Assembly: GCA_964372095.1 (NCBI GenBank)
Contig: CAYJPV010000029.1
Coordinates: 1 to 64,000 of the forward strand
Direction: 5' to 3'
DNA length: 64,000 nt
Source: CAYJPV01 sp964372095
GTDB taxonomy: Bacteria > Acidobacteriota > Vicinamibacteria > Vicinamibacterales > JAKQTR01
Under the pieces are notes generated by a model. It saw only the letters and a list, made by a program, of their open reading frames with translations, made no database searches and had not been told where the DNA came from. Shown here one piece after another: positions 47,614 to 56,753 of this stretch (position 1 is the stretch's first letter; each line of letters starts with the position of its first letter). The translations under genes and the position numbers were made by a program.

Positions 47614-49737
47614 GTGCCCGTGCCGTCGTCCAGCCCGAACGCCCGCCCGATGTCACTGCGCGACCGTGCCCGCGCGCTGCACGAGTTCTGCGTGCGCACC
47701 TGGGTGGGACGCCTGCTGGCGCTCGGTCTCGTGATCAAGGCGTTGTACTGGAGCCTGGTCGCACTGGGCGTGCCGGGTGACGGCTGGCTGCACGCGGTCA
47801 GCTCACTGGGCGGCCTGGCGCTGGCGGTTGCCATCGGGACGGTCCTCTACCGCCTCGTGCAGGCGGCGCGCCGTGACCTGCTGTGGCGCGTCCGGCGTCA
47901 GCTGATCATCTCCTACATCTTCATCGGCGCGGTCCCGGTCATCCTCGTGGCGGCCTTCTTCCTGCTGGCGGGCCGGCTCCTGTTCAACAACGTGAGTTCG
48001 TACCTCATCCAGGCATCGGTCCGGGAGATGACCACGGATGCGCAGGCGCTGGCGCGGACGGCCGCCGTCGAACTGGCCCACGCGTCGTCCGCCTCCGGCG
48101 CCCACGAGGAGATCGCCCAGCAGTTCGCCGTCTGGGTCGCCCGCTATCCGGGGATTTCCGTCGCCTACGTCCCGCTCGCCCCCCGCCGGTGCGGCACGCG
48201 GCAGGAGAGCGGTCTGGCCGGGCTGACCGGTCTATCGCCGATGGGAACCTGGAATCACGGCCCGGCACCTGCGACGATCCCAGCGTGGGTGACCTGCTCC
48301 GGCTTTGCCGGGGTCATCGCGTTTCCCACGGCCGACTCGCCGGAGGAGCCGTCCCTTGCGGTGGTGCGAGCCATCGCGCTGCGCAACGGCGGGGCGGTCG
48401 TGGTGGATGTTCCGTTCGACAGGACCGTCAGGGCCCGGATCCAGGCAGCCACCGGTGTGAGCGTGGGAGGTTTCAGCCTGCTCGGAGAAGATGCGCCCGC
48501 GCCCCTGCAGGCGACGGTGCCGCCCGATGCGGCCGGCTGGTCCGCCAGGCTGACACGTTTCCAGTGGGTGGCGATGATCGACCAGGTGGACTGGGGCACC
48601 GGGACGACCGGGGCGCTGCACGTCCAGATCGGGTTCAGTGTCACCGAGATCTACACCAGGCTGTCGGCCGCGCAGGCACTGCTGGGTGATTTCCTCGGCA
48701 CCCTGCTGCTGTTCATCGCGGGATTGTTCCTGATCATCCAGATTGGGGCCCTGGCGATGGGGTTCGCCCTGGCGCGGTCGATTACCGGATCGATCCACGA
48801 ACTCTTCGCCGGGACCGAGCGCATCCGGCACGGCGACTTCACCCATCGCATTTCGGTGCGCGTCCGGGACCAGCTCGGGGCCCTGGCCGACTCGTTCAAC
48901 CAGATGACCGGGAGCATCGAAGATCTGCTCCGCCAGGCCGCCGAGAAGAAGCGCCTCGAAGAAGAGATGCGCCTCGCCCGCGAGATCCAGATGTCCCTCC
49001 TGCCGCCGGGCCCGCTGACGGTGCCGGGGATGGCCGTGTCCGCGCTCTGCGTGCCCGCCCGCGAGGTGGGAGGGGACTACTACGACGTGCTGGCGCTCGA
49101 CGGGGGCCGCATCGGTGTCCTCATCGCCGACGTCGCCGGCAAGGGCATGTCGGCGGCGCTCTACATGGCCGAACTCAAGGGCCTGATGCTCTCGTTGACC
49201 CGGATCCACGCCTCGCCGCGGGACCTGCTGCTCGACGCGAACCGCCTGATTTCCGAGCACCTCGACAGCCGCAGTTTCATCACCATGACGTACGCGGTCA
49301 TCGACCCGGCGGCCGGGACGATGGTGTACGCACGGGCCGGGCACACGCCGCTGATTCACGTCCCGTGTACTGCTACTGCCGCCGGTGCGGCCCGCGCCAT
49401 GGTCCTGGCGCCGGATGGCATGGTCGTCGGCCTGCGTATCGACAACGGCGAGCGGTTCGAAGGGATCCTGCAGGAAGCCACGCTCGCCCTCGCGCCGGGG
49501 GACCTGCTCGCGTTTTTCACCGACGGCATCAGCGAAGCGATGAACGAAGAGTCCGACTGCTTCGGCGAACCGCGTCTCGCGCATCTGCTCGAGGCCCACG
49601 CGCACCTGTCGGTGGACGAAGTCCGCGAACGGGTGCTGCGCGAGATCGACGCGTTCGTGGGTGAAGCCGCGCAACACGATGACATGACCATGATCCTCCT
49701 CCGGGTCGGTGAAGAGCCATGCCAGATCCGATCGTAG
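47614..49737 (+). CDS. SpoIIE/PP2C-type phosphatase with membrane sensor and HAMP
   Basis: About 707 aa from GTG 47614; an in-frame ATG at 47650 is an alternative. Three N-terminal helices are followed by a periplasmic domain to about 345. A further helix (FLGTLLLFIAGLFLIIQIGA), a HAMP domain (ALARSITGSIHELFAGTERI) and a linker coiled coil come next. The PP2C/SpoIIE domain begins at about 450: LAREIQMSLLPPGPLTVPGM, REVGGDYYDVLALDGGRIGV, IADVAGKGMSAALYMAELKG. Such RsbU-like enzymes dephosphorylate anti-anti-sigma factors. No STAS or RsbW gene lies nearby. It overlaps the rnc start by 19 bp. Confidence 0.9.
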   Translation: MPVPSSSPNARPMSLRDRARALHEFCVRTWVGRLLALGLVIKALYWSLVALGVPGDGWLHAVSSLGGLALAVAIGTVLYRLVQAARRDLLWRVRRQLIISYIFIGAVPVILVAAFFLLAGRLLFNNVSSYLIQASVREMTTDAQALARTAAVELAHASSASGAHEEIAQQFAVWVARYPGISVAYVPLAPRRCGTRQESGLAGLTGLSPMGTWNHGPAPATIPAWVTCSGFAGVIAFPTADSPEEPSLAVVRAIALRNGGAVVVDVPFDRTVRARIQAATGVSVGGFSLLGEDAPAPLQATVPPDAAGWSARLTRFQWVAMIDQVDWGTGTTGALHVQIGFSVTEIYTRLSAAQALLGDFLGTLLLFIAGLFLIIQIGALAMGFALARSITGSIHELFAGTERIRHGDFTHRISVRVRDQLGALADSFNQMTGSIEDLLRQAAEKKRLEEEMRLAREIQMSLLPPGPLTVPGMAVSALCVPAREVGGDYYDVLALDGGRIGVLIADVAGKGMSAALYMAELKGLMLSLTRIHASPRDLLLDANRLISEHLDSRSFITMTYAVIDPAAGTMVYARAGHTPLIHVPCTATAAGAARAMVLAPDGMVVGLRIDNGERFEGILQEATLALAPGDLLAFFTDGISEAMNEESDCFGEPRLAHLLEAHAHLSVDEVRERVLREIDAFVGEAAQHDDMTMILLRVGEEPCQIRS

Positions 49738-50654
49738 TCTTCCAGACGCATTCGGAGGTCGAGGCGACGGTGGTCTCGGCCCTGCTCGACGCCCACGGCA
49801 TCGAGGCCGCCACGTCGTCGGACGTGCCGCACGCCGTGTTCCCGCTGCCGAACGACGGCGTGGGGGCCGTGCGTCTCACGGTGTGCGCCGACGAAGCGGA
49901 TCAGGCGCTGCGCGTCATCGCGTCGTACCGCGACCAGCAGCATCGCGGGGTGTCGGTGTCCGGCGACGAGTTCGACGCGCTGGAAACGGTGTCGGGCCAC
50001 CGGTTTCGCGACCGCGGCCTGCTGGAGCACGCCCTGACGCACCGGTCCCGCGCGAACGAAGACGTCACGGGGGGCGTGACCGACAACGAGTCGCTCGAGT
50101 TCCTCGGCGACGCCGTACTCGGGTTCGTCGTGGCCGACATGCTGTTCCGGCGGTACCCGGATCGGGACGAGGGGCACAAGTCGAAGATGAAAGCCCGGCT
50201 GGTGTCGGCGGCGACCCTCGGACTGCAGGCGGCGCGTCTGGAACTGGGCCGTCACCTGCTGCTCGGTCGCGGCGAGGAGAAAAGCGGCGGCCGCGGCAAA
50301 GCCACGCTCCTCGCCGACACCTACGAAGCGCTGATCGCCGCGGTGTACCTCGACGGCGGAATCGAGGCGGCGAGAGGGTTCATCGAACGTGAATTCGGCT
50401 CCCTCGTGGAAGCGGCCGGCGACCTGACGAAACCCGACGAGGACTACAAGTCCGTGTTGCAGGAGCGGGTGCAGGCGGCCGGCCGGCCGCTCCCGGAGTA
50501 CGTGGTGGCGGGGGAACTGGGCCCGGCGCACCGGCGGGTCTTCCGCATCGATGTGTCGGTGGCCGGCACCGTGCTGGCCTGCGGCGAAGGCCGGACCAAG
50601 AAAGAGGCCGAGCAGGAAGCGGCGCGCCTCGCGCTGGAGAAACTGGCCGGGTGA
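49719..50654 (+). CDS. rnc: Ribonuclease III with N-terminal DUF2007-like domain
   Basis: A 311-aa protein. The RNase III signature NESLEFLGDAVL is at 123-134, the second catalytic region DTYEALIAAVYLDGG at about 205-220, and the dsRBD at about 240-310 (DYKSVLQERVQAAGRPLPEY ... GRTKKEAEQEAARLAL). Residues 1-70 (VVFQTHSEVEATVVSALLDA, VRLTVCADEADQALRVI) are an extra DUF2007-like putative signal-transducing domain that normal RNase III lacks. A GTG near residue 78 could start a standard-length rnc, but the frame is continuous. The catalytic Asp/Glu residues are kept. Confidence 0.9.
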   Translation: MPDPIVVFQTHSEVEATVVSALLDAHGIEAATSSDVPHAVFPLPNDGVGAVRLTVCADEADQALRVIASYRDQQHRGVSVSGDEFDALETVSGHRFRDRGLLEHALTHRSRANEDVTGGVTDNESLEFLGDAVLGFVVADMLFRRYPDRDEGHKSKMKARLVSAATLGLQAARLELGRHLLLGRGEEKSGGRGKATLLADTYEALIAAVYLDGGIEAARGFIEREFGSLVEAAGDLTKPDEDYKSVLQERVQAAGRPLPEYVVAGELGPAHRRVFRIDVSVAGTVLACGEGRTKKEAEQEAARLALEKLAG

Positions 50655-50661
50655 ACCCTAT

Positions 50662-51744
50662 TCAGACGGCCCGTTCGTCCCGTGCGGGCAACGTCAGGCG
50701 TGTCAGCGCGAAACGCTGGACTGCCGCCGCCACCGTGTCGTCATCGGGGGGCGTAGGCCGCTCGAACAGGCCGACCCACGCCCGCAACAGCGGGTCCACG
50801 AAGGTGTACTGCTTCCGGTGCGCCACGATGAGATCGACATCCTCGAGCCACCACAAGTAGTCGCGCGTCGATCCGGGCGTGCGCCCCAGACGCACGGCAA
50901 TGTCCGTGAGCGTCAACGGTTCTTCCGCGGCCAGCACGGCAAGGACGGCTTTCAGCGCGCCATATCCACGGGCCCGGTGCAGCCGGAATTCGTACGTGTA
51001 CCGGCACGCGCGGTCGAGCACGCCGCCCGGGACGAGGCACGCCAGCAGGCTCGAGACGGGGTCGGTGAGCGACGGCGTCCCGCGCATGGCCTCGACAAGG
51101 AGGCGGACGTACCCCGCCCGCCCGCCCGTCAGGGCGACGATCATCTGCGCGAATTCGCCGGCGGTGTCGGAGCGGACGCCCGGCTGGCGCATCAGGTCGG
51201 CCGTGACGTCCGACACGGACATGTCCGGCATCGTGATCATCACGAACCGATCCGGTGCGTCCGCCAGCAGCCGGAGCGTACGGGCCGAAAACCGTGTGGT
51301 CAGGACGAAGCGGTTCTCGCTCGCCACCAGGGTATCGATGGTCGCAGGGATGACCTGTCGCAACCCGGGGAAGTGTTCGAACGTGCGCAACTCGAGCCAC
51401 TCGTCGAGCAGGAACGTCGCGGGGCCGCCGGCGCGCTGCCGGGCGTGCGTGAAGACGCGCAGGGCTTCGCCGAACGCCGCCTCAGGGCCCGGCTGCGTCG
51501 TGCCCGGGGGCGCATAGGCGAACGGGCACGTGGCGAGCAGCGCCGTGATGAACCGTTCGGGCGTCGACACGATCCGCTCGAGATCGAGGGCCTGGCAGCG
51601 CTCAGCGCCAATGCGGCCGGCCAGCCGGGCGACGAGCGTCGAGCGCCCGCTGACATCCGATCCAATCAGGACCGGGATCCGGGACGGCGCCGCGTCGAGG
51701 GCTGCGGCGACGCGGTCATCGACGTCGTGCCAGCCGGTACTCAT
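50662..51744 (-). CDS. AAA-family ATPase-like protein with winged-helix C-terminus
   Basis: A 360-aa protein. The P-loop region reads IGSDVSGRSTLVARL, where the invariant Walker A lysine is Arg; Walker B is TFLLDEW, and a sensor-1-like segment FVLTTRFSARTL follows. The C-terminal winged helix is at about 270-330 (TDIAVRLGRTPGSTRDYLWW, VDPLLRAWVGLF), like the wing of archaeal-type STAND/DUF234 ATPases. Substrate or partner unknown. It is convergent with rnc. Confidence 0.75.
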   Translation of the reverse strand: MSTGWHDVDDRVAAALDAAPSRIPVLIGSDVSGRSTLVARLAGRIGAERCQALDLERIVSTPERFITALLATCPFAYAPPGTTQPGPEAAFGEALRVFTHARQRAGGPATFLLDEWLELRTFEHFPGLRQVIPATIDTLVASENRFVLTTRFSARTLRLLADAPDRFVMITMPDMSVSDVTADLMRQPGVRSDTAGEFAQMIVALTGGRAGYVRLLVEAMRGTPSLTDPVSSLLACLVPGGVLDRACRYTYEFRLHRARGYGALKAVLAVLAAEEPLTLTDIAVRLGRTPGSTRDYLWWLEDVDLIVAHRKQYTFVDPLLRAWVGLFERPTPPDDDTVAAAVQRFALTRLTLPARDERAV

Positions 51745-51909
51745 GCGCGTGCACCTGCGTGCAACGGAAGGTGGTGCGAGCGTGGTGAGAACCGCATGAG
51801 CACGATGCTACTACATCGGGAACCGGTGGGAGCCGCGACTCTCTGTGTTAAGATCGCGCGTTAGCGTGTGCGGCGCAGGCGGCACTCGTGTGTGCACGTG
51901 GGAGTGGTC

Positions 51910-53223
51910 ATGAACATCGCAGTCATCGGTGCGCAGTGGGGCGACGAAGGCAAGGGCAAGATCGTCGACCTGGTCGCACCGCGTTTCTCGATCGTGGCGC
52001 GTTACGGCGGCGGGCACAATGCCGGACACACCGTGTACGTGGGCGGCCGCAAGACCATCCTGCGCCTGATCCCGTCCGGCATCCTGCACACAGGCGTGAC
52101 GTGCCTCATCGGGAACGGCGTGGTCGTCGACCTGCAGGCCCTGTTCGATGAAGTGGAAGAACTGGCCCGCGCCGGCGTCCACGTCGACGGCCGGCTGCTC
52201 GTCAGCGATCGCGCGCACGTCATCCTGCCGCATCACCGGGATCTCGACCGCCTGAGCGAAGCCGAACGCGGCGCCCGGAAGATCGGCACGACGTCGCGCG
52301 GAATCGGCCCGGCCTACGAAGACAAGATCGCGCGGCGCGGCATCCGGATGTGCGACCTGCTGGATACCCCCGCGGTCGAGGACCACGTGCGGCGCGTCGT
52401 TGACGCGCGCAACCGCCTGGCCGGGGATGACACCCTGCAGTGGCGCGACGTGGCGTCGCACCTGTCGGTGCTGGCCGCGCGTGTGCAGCCGTGGCTGGCG
52501 GATGTGTCGGTGGTGCTGGCCCAGGCGATGGCGGAAGGCCGGACGGTGCTGTTCGAAGGCGCGCAGGGCACCATGCTCGACATCGACCACGGCACCTATC
52601 CCTACGTCACGTCGTCGAGCGCCACCGCCGGTGGCGTCTGCACCGGGTTAGGCGTCGGGCCGCGGTCGGTCCACGCGGTCATGGGAATCGTCAAGGCGTA
52701 CACCACCCGGGTGGGTGAGGGGCCCCTTCCGACCGAGTTGCTGGGCGCGGAGGGCGAAGACCTGCGGGCACGCGGTCAGGAGTTCGGCGCCGTGACTGGC
52801 CGCCCGCGGCGCTGCGGCTGGTTCGACGCCGTCGTCGTACGCCATGCCGTCCGCGTGAATGGCATCGACGGCCTGGCCCTGACCAAGCTCGATGTGCTCG
52901 ACGGGCTGGAGCGGATTCCGGTGTGTAACGCCTACCGCGTCGGCGGACGCGTGTTGACCGAGTTCCCGGCGGATGTCCGGCACCTGGAGTCGTGTGAGCC
53001 AGTCCTGGAGTGGATGCCGGGGTGGTCCCAGCCGACGCGGGGTGCGAAACGCGTCGGGGATCTCCCCGCGGAAGCCCGCGCCTACATCGCCCGGATCGAG
53101 ACGTTGACCGGCGTCCCCGCCCTCCTGGTGTCGACGGGACCCGGCCGCGACGAGACGATCATCCGCGACGGCGCGCAGGTGCGCGCGTGGTTCGGCGAGG
53201 GGTTTCACGCAGAGCAGGACTAG
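51910..53223 (+). CDS. purA: Adenylosuccinate synthase
   Basis: A 437-aa enzyme that joins IMP and aspartate with GTP in AMP synthesis. The start at ATG 51910 is chosen because IAVIGAQWGDEGKGKIVDL begins there; the upstream open frame is not conserved. Further signatures: GGGHNAGHTV, IGTTSRGIGPAYEDK (the catalytic and GTP loop), GAQGTMLDIDHGTYPYVTSS and GRPRRCGWFD. Length and motifs are complete. Confidence 0.98.
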   Translation: MNIAVIGAQWGDEGKGKIVDLVAPRFSIVARYGGGHNAGHTVYVGGRKTILRLIPSGILHTGVTCLIGNGVVVDLQALFDEVEELARAGVHVDGRLLVSDRAHVILPHHRDLDRLSEAERGARKIGTTSRGIGPAYEDKIARRGIRMCDLLDTPAVEDHVRRVVDARNRLAGDDTLQWRDVASHLSVLAARVQPWLADVSVVLAQAMAEGRTVLFEGAQGTMLDIDHGTYPYVTSSSATAGGVCTGLGVGPRSVHAVMGIVKAYTTRVGEGPLPTELLGAEGEDLRARGQEFGAVTGRPRRCGWFDAVVVRHAVRVNGIDGLALTKLDVLDGLERIPVCNAYRVGGRVLTEFPADVRHLESCEPVLEWMPGWSQPTRGAKRVGDLPAEARAYIARIETLTGVPALLVSTGPGRDETIIRDGAQVRAWFGEGFHAEQD

Positions 53224-53226
53224 AAA

Positions 53227-53886
53227 CTAGGGGAGGCAGCCGGCTTCGGTGACGGCATGCACGAGGCAGAACTGCTCCAGCGGTCTCGAGTCCGCGCCGT
53301 TGAATTCCAGGCCAGCCCGGTACTGTGGCGACGGTCGGCCTTTCGGCAACTCGAAGTTGGCCCACGCGACGGTCGCCACCAGGCGTTCGCCTGCGTCTGC
53401 CGGCAGCGTGACACGGACGCGCTGATTCGGCTTGAGTGCGGTACCCGACACGACTTGCGCACCCAGCGTCGAGAGGTCCACAAGGTCGGCGATGCTGCCG
53501 TCCACCTGCGCCTGCACGCCTGCCCTGATCCTGATACGCGGCACGCGACGCGTGCCGCGCCAGTCGAGCAGTTCCGGCGCGCTCGCCGAGCCCGTGACTC
53601 CCAGCGGCTCCACCTCGGTACCCCGGACGATGAGCACCTCCGTCGCCTCGAACCCGGGGTCGGCCTGCAGGCGATCGATCATCGCGGTACCCCGCGGACT
53701 CTGGCTGAACTCGTGATCGATCACCAGGTAGCGGGGATGGGCTCCCAGGATGGTATCCAGCGCGGCACGGATGTCGTCGGTCGGGAACACGGTGACCGCC
53801 CCGCTCGTGACGCCCATCCGGGCGTTCAACGGGGCCAGCAGATCCCGGCTGCCGACAACGATCGTGTTCGCGTCCACCATTGGCAA
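53227..53886 (-). CDS. Receiver-like plus PilZ domain protein
   Basis: A 219-aa protein. Residues 1-95 look like a degenerate receiver domain (TIVVGSRDLLAPLNARMG, RYLVIDHEFSQSPRG). A PilZ domain at 110-210 begins RRVPRIRIR (an RxxxR-type motif with shifted spacing) and has IADLVDLSTLGAQVVS, the D/N-x-S-x-x-G motif, suggesting c-di-GMP binding. It faces purA tail to tail. The candidate output, motility or polysaccharide, is not evident. Confidence 0.82.
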   Translation of the reverse strand: MPMVDANTIVVGSRDLLAPLNARMGVTSGAVTVFPTDDIRAALDTILGAHPRYLVIDHEFSQSPRGTAMIDRLQADPGFEATEVLIVRGTEVEPLGVTGSASAPELLDWRGTRRVPRIRIRAGVQAQVDGSIADLVDLSTLGAQVVSGTALKPNQRVRVTLPADAGERLVATVAWANFELPKGRPSPQYRAGLEFNGADSRPLEQFCLVHAVTEAGCLP

Positions 53887-53948
53887 AACAGTCTACAGAA
53901 GGACGCGGCGGGGGCGCAATGCGGCGATGGGACCCCGGCAGGCCACCG

Positions 53949-54575
53949 TCACCGCCGGGGTGGCGCGGCCTGCACGCGCAGCGTCATGGCGTCGATGGCT
54001 TCGAGTTCCGGCGTCCGGGGCGCGGACAAGGCCGTGTCCACCTCTGACATAAACACATCGTCGCCTGCAATCCTGGCAAGCGCAGCCGTCCGGACCTGAC
54101 CCTCGGTTGGGCCGATGGAACGGGTGACCACACCCTGGCGGGATGCCATCGTGGGAGCGGGGGCATCGCCCAGGTGGAACATGCGGCCCGCGAGCAAGCC
54201 CACCACGAGCCCGGCCGCCGCCGCGACGGCCACCCAGCGCATCATCGGCCGGGAGGATGACGCCGCTCCGCCCGGCATATCGGCCGCCGGGAACGCCAGG
54301 ACTCTCGCGCTCTGGGTGTCGAGCCGGCGCAGGATACGGTCACGCTGGGCCACCAGCCGCTCCGGCGAAAAGGCGGCATCTGCCGCTTCCGCCGACACCA
54401 TCGCCGCCTCGTCGAGATCGCGAACGATCGCGTCGTAACGCCCGGCGCAGGACGCGCAACCGCTGACGTGTCGCACGACGGCTTCGTCTGCCGGTTCGAG
54501 TGCGTCAAGACCGCGGTCCGCCATGTACCAGCGCACCAGCGCGTCGTCGCCCGGATGCCGTCTACTTCTGAGCAC
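53949..54575 (-). CDS. Putative zinc-finger anti-sigma factor
   Basis: A 208-aa single-pass membrane protein. The N-terminal ZAS-like motif is VVRHVSGCASCAGRYD (H-x3-C-x2-C). The helix lies at about 113-132 (WVAVAAAAGLVVGLLAGRMF), with a short periplasmic tail. It overlaps the sigma-factor gene by 14 bp on the same strand and is expected to bind that sigma factor. Confidence 0.85.
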   Translation of the reverse strand: MLRSRRHPGDDALVRWYMADRGLDALEPADEAVVRHVSGCASCAGRYDAIVRDLDEAAMVSAEAADAAFSPERLVAQRDRILRRLDTQSARVLAFPAADMPGGAASSSRPMMRWVAVAAAAGLVVGLLAGRMFHLGDAPAPTMASRQGVVTRSIGPTEGQVRTAALARIAGDDVFMSEVDTALSAPRTPELEAIDAMTLRVQAAPPRR

Positions 54576-55263
54576 CGCTGACCTCCAACACTGAACGGAG
54601 TTTCCGGAGCGCCCGGAACAGATGGACGCGCACGGTCGATTCGTTCAAGCCCGTCAACCCGCCGACTTCCCGTGGCGTCTGGCCCTCGGCGTGGCACAGC
54701 AGAAAGACCTCGCGTTGCCGTGTGGGCAGCTGATCCACCGCCGTCGCGAGCATCGCGCGCCGCTCGGCATTCAGGACCGCGTCTTCCGGCGAGGGGCCTG
54801 TCGAGCGCACCGAGTCCACCCACGATCCACTATCGGCATCCCGCTCAAGTCCCGCCACTTCCCACCGCTGCCGGCGCCGCTGCGTCTTCCGCCGGTCACG
54901 GCACGTGTTGGTGAGGATCCGGTTGAACCAGGCTTCAAACGGCATGTCCTCACGGTAGGCCGTGACGTGCGTAAACACCTTGACGAAGGCATCCTGGACG
55001 GCTTCATCGGCTTCGGTCACATCGCGCAGCAGGTAGAGGGCCAGCCGCGATGCCCGCCGTTGCTGGCACGCCACGAGATCCGCAAAGGCTTCGCGAGCGG
55101 CCTCGTGCTGGCCGGCCAGAACGAGGGTCTTCACCCGGCGGGCCTCTTCGGAGCCCGCTCCCGCCTGCGCCGACACCCCGGGTGTGGCCGGCGCGGCGCG
55201 AAGCGCTCGCGGCCGAATTGGAACGGACGTTCCCGGTCCCCGGGATTCCTGCATGCCGTACAC
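54562..55263 (-). CDS. ECF RNA polymerase sigma factor
   Basis: A 233-aa sigma factor. The N-terminal 45 residues are a low-complexity extension, so a later start is possible. Region 2: RLALYLLRDVTEADEAVQDA, FVKVFTHVTAYRE, FEAWFNRILTNTCRDRRK. Region 4: LPTRQREVFLLCHAEGQTPR, EVGGLTGLNESTVRVHLFRA, LRKLR. It is followed by its zinc-finger anti-sigma gene. Confidence 0.92.
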   Translation of the reverse strand: MYGMQESRGPGTSVPIRPRALRAAPATPGVSAQAGAGSEEARRVKTLVLAGQHEAAREAFADLVACQQRRASRLALYLLRDVTEADEAVQDAFVKVFTHVTAYREDMPFEAWFNRILTNTCRDRRKTQRRRQRWEVAGLERDADSGSWVDSVRSTGPSPEDAVLNAERRAMLATAVDQLPTRQREVFLLCHAEGQTPREVGGLTGLNESTVRVHLFRALRKLRSVLEVSGAQK

Positions 55264-55396
55264 GACCTAACTGTGACTACGCCGGGCTGTCTCGCCGCGT
55301 TTACGCCGGGGAGAAGAGCCGCGACGCGGTGATGATAATCCACGAACACGCGAGTCCGCAACGTATTGTAATAAATGGGTTTAACGCGGAGGTGAC

Positions 55397-55478
55397 GGCT
55401 AGAGGCTAGAGGCTAGAGGCTAGAGGCTAGGGCAGGGCAGGAGACTCCCCCGAGCCCCGAGCCCCGAGCCCCGAGCCC
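55397..55478. repeat. Tandem heptamer repeats
   Basis: About five copies of AGAGGCT (55397-55430) are followed, after a short spacer, by four copies of CGAGCCC (55451-55478). Simple-sequence DNA between convergent/divergent genes; length is probably variable. Confidence 0.85.
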
Positions 55479-55493
55479 AGCCCGGGAGCCGCG

Positions 55494-56648
55494 TCAGTGC
55501 GCGGGGACGGTCCGGATGTCGCGGGATCGCACGGCGGCCAGCGTCGTAACGGACTCGACGCGGGTGCCAGGGAAGTAGTGCGCCACGATCGTAGCGGGCG
55601 ACTGGCCGGCTTGGGCGCGCTGTGCAGCACCCGCCTGGCAGAGGCCGACGCCGTGGCCGTAACCCAGGCCGGTGAACCGGAAGCGCGGGCCGTCTCGTGT
55701 CACGCTGAACCACGTGCTCTGCAGCGAGCGGGGGCCGAACGCCCGGCGCATCACCGCGCGGAATTCTTCGGCCCGCACGACCGGTGCCCTGGCACCGGCA
55801 ATGGTCACCACCGTGGCGCGTCCCGCCGCGTCCCGGGCCGTGACGTCAATACGATCGAGGCGGTTGCCAATGGCCGTCTTCGTGTCGGCGTTGAAGGCCT
55901 GCCGCAGTTGGGCTTCGTCGGCGACGAATTCCCACTCGGTCCGGGAGCGCGAGCAGAACCAGTCGGGAACCGGCCTCAGGTACGGCACGCCCGGACCCGT
56001 CCACACGTGTTCGGCGGCTGCGGTGTGGCCGCCGCAGTTCGCATGAAAGACCGCCTGGATGGCCCGGCCCGCGAAGGTGATCACCTGGCCCCGCGTGTCG
56101 CCAACCGCGCGGGCGGCGAAGTCGCCGTCGTGCTCGTGTGCAAGGGCCGCCCGGTAGAGTTGACAGTGCGTCCCGTCGCAGAGGTCGAAGCCCTCGGCCT
56201 TGTGGCGATCGAGATTCGCGACGGCATACGTGCGCGACACGATGGCCTGCACCTGGAGCGTCCGTCCCGCGGCGTCGGTCTGGACCGTCTTGGGCAACAA
56301 CTCGGCCCGCACGCATCCCAGGACGTATTCGTCGAGGGGCAGCGTCACGATTCGAGTGCCCTGGCTGTCGGTAATCCGGAGCCGGATCGTCAACGCCCCG
56401 ATTGTCGTCGCGTGGGAGGGCATGGGAGCGGGCCGTCCAACCGGACGAGCCGCCGGTGCCGTCGTGACGGGAGGCGCCGGTTGCGGCGTGCGTGGGGGAG
56501 CCACCAGCGGGACGGCCCGATTGGCGCCGCTCGACGTCGCGCAGGCGGTCACCAGGGTCGCGAGGACAACGCCGGCGACGAGAGTGGCCGCGGTCCGGCA
56601 CCGCGTACCCGTGGAAGACGTGGGAGTAGAGACACGGTTTCGCACGCA
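55494..56648 (-). CDS. SpoIID/LytB-domain lipoprotein
   Basis: About 384 aa from GTG 56648, which gives a signal peptide with a lipobox ending LVTAC near residue 33, so it is an outer- or inner-membrane lipoprotein. The frame is open further upstream, but those codons overlap gatB signals. SpoIID features: LPLDEYVLGCVRAELLP, QAIVSRTYAVAN, EGFDLCDGTHCQLY, HANCGGHTAAAEHVW and GLGYGHGVGLCQAGA. It is a lytic transglycosylase that strips denuded glycan. A second SpoIID domain sits in the fusion protein at 8.3 kb. Divergent from gatB. Confidence 0.88.
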   Translation of the reverse strand, partial: CVRNRVSTPTSSTGTRCRTAATLVAGVVLATLVTACATSSGANRAVPLVAPPRTPQPAPPVTTAPAARPVGRPAPMPSHATTIGALTIRLRITDSQGTRIVTLPLDEYVLGCVRAELLPKTVQTDAAGRTLQVQAIVSRTYAVANLDRHKAEGFDLCDGTHCQLYRAALAHEHDGDFAARAVGDTRGQVITFAGRAIQAVFHANCGGHTAAAEHVWTGPGVPYLRPVPDWFCSRSRTEWEFVADEAQLRQAFNADTKTAIGNRLDRIDVTARDAAGRATVVTIAGARAPVVRAEEFRAVMRRAFGPRSLQSTWFSVTRDGPRFRFTGLGYGHGVGLCQAGAAQRAQAGQSPATIVAHYFPGTRVESVTTLAAVRSRDIRTVPAH

Positions 56649-56753
56649 TTTTCTATCGGTTCGAGCCGGGAGCAGGATTAGGACGGCGGGCGGCGCCGTC
56701 GGGTCCCGGCTATACTCGTGAACAGGAGGCACGCCCGGGGGCTGCGGGCATAC

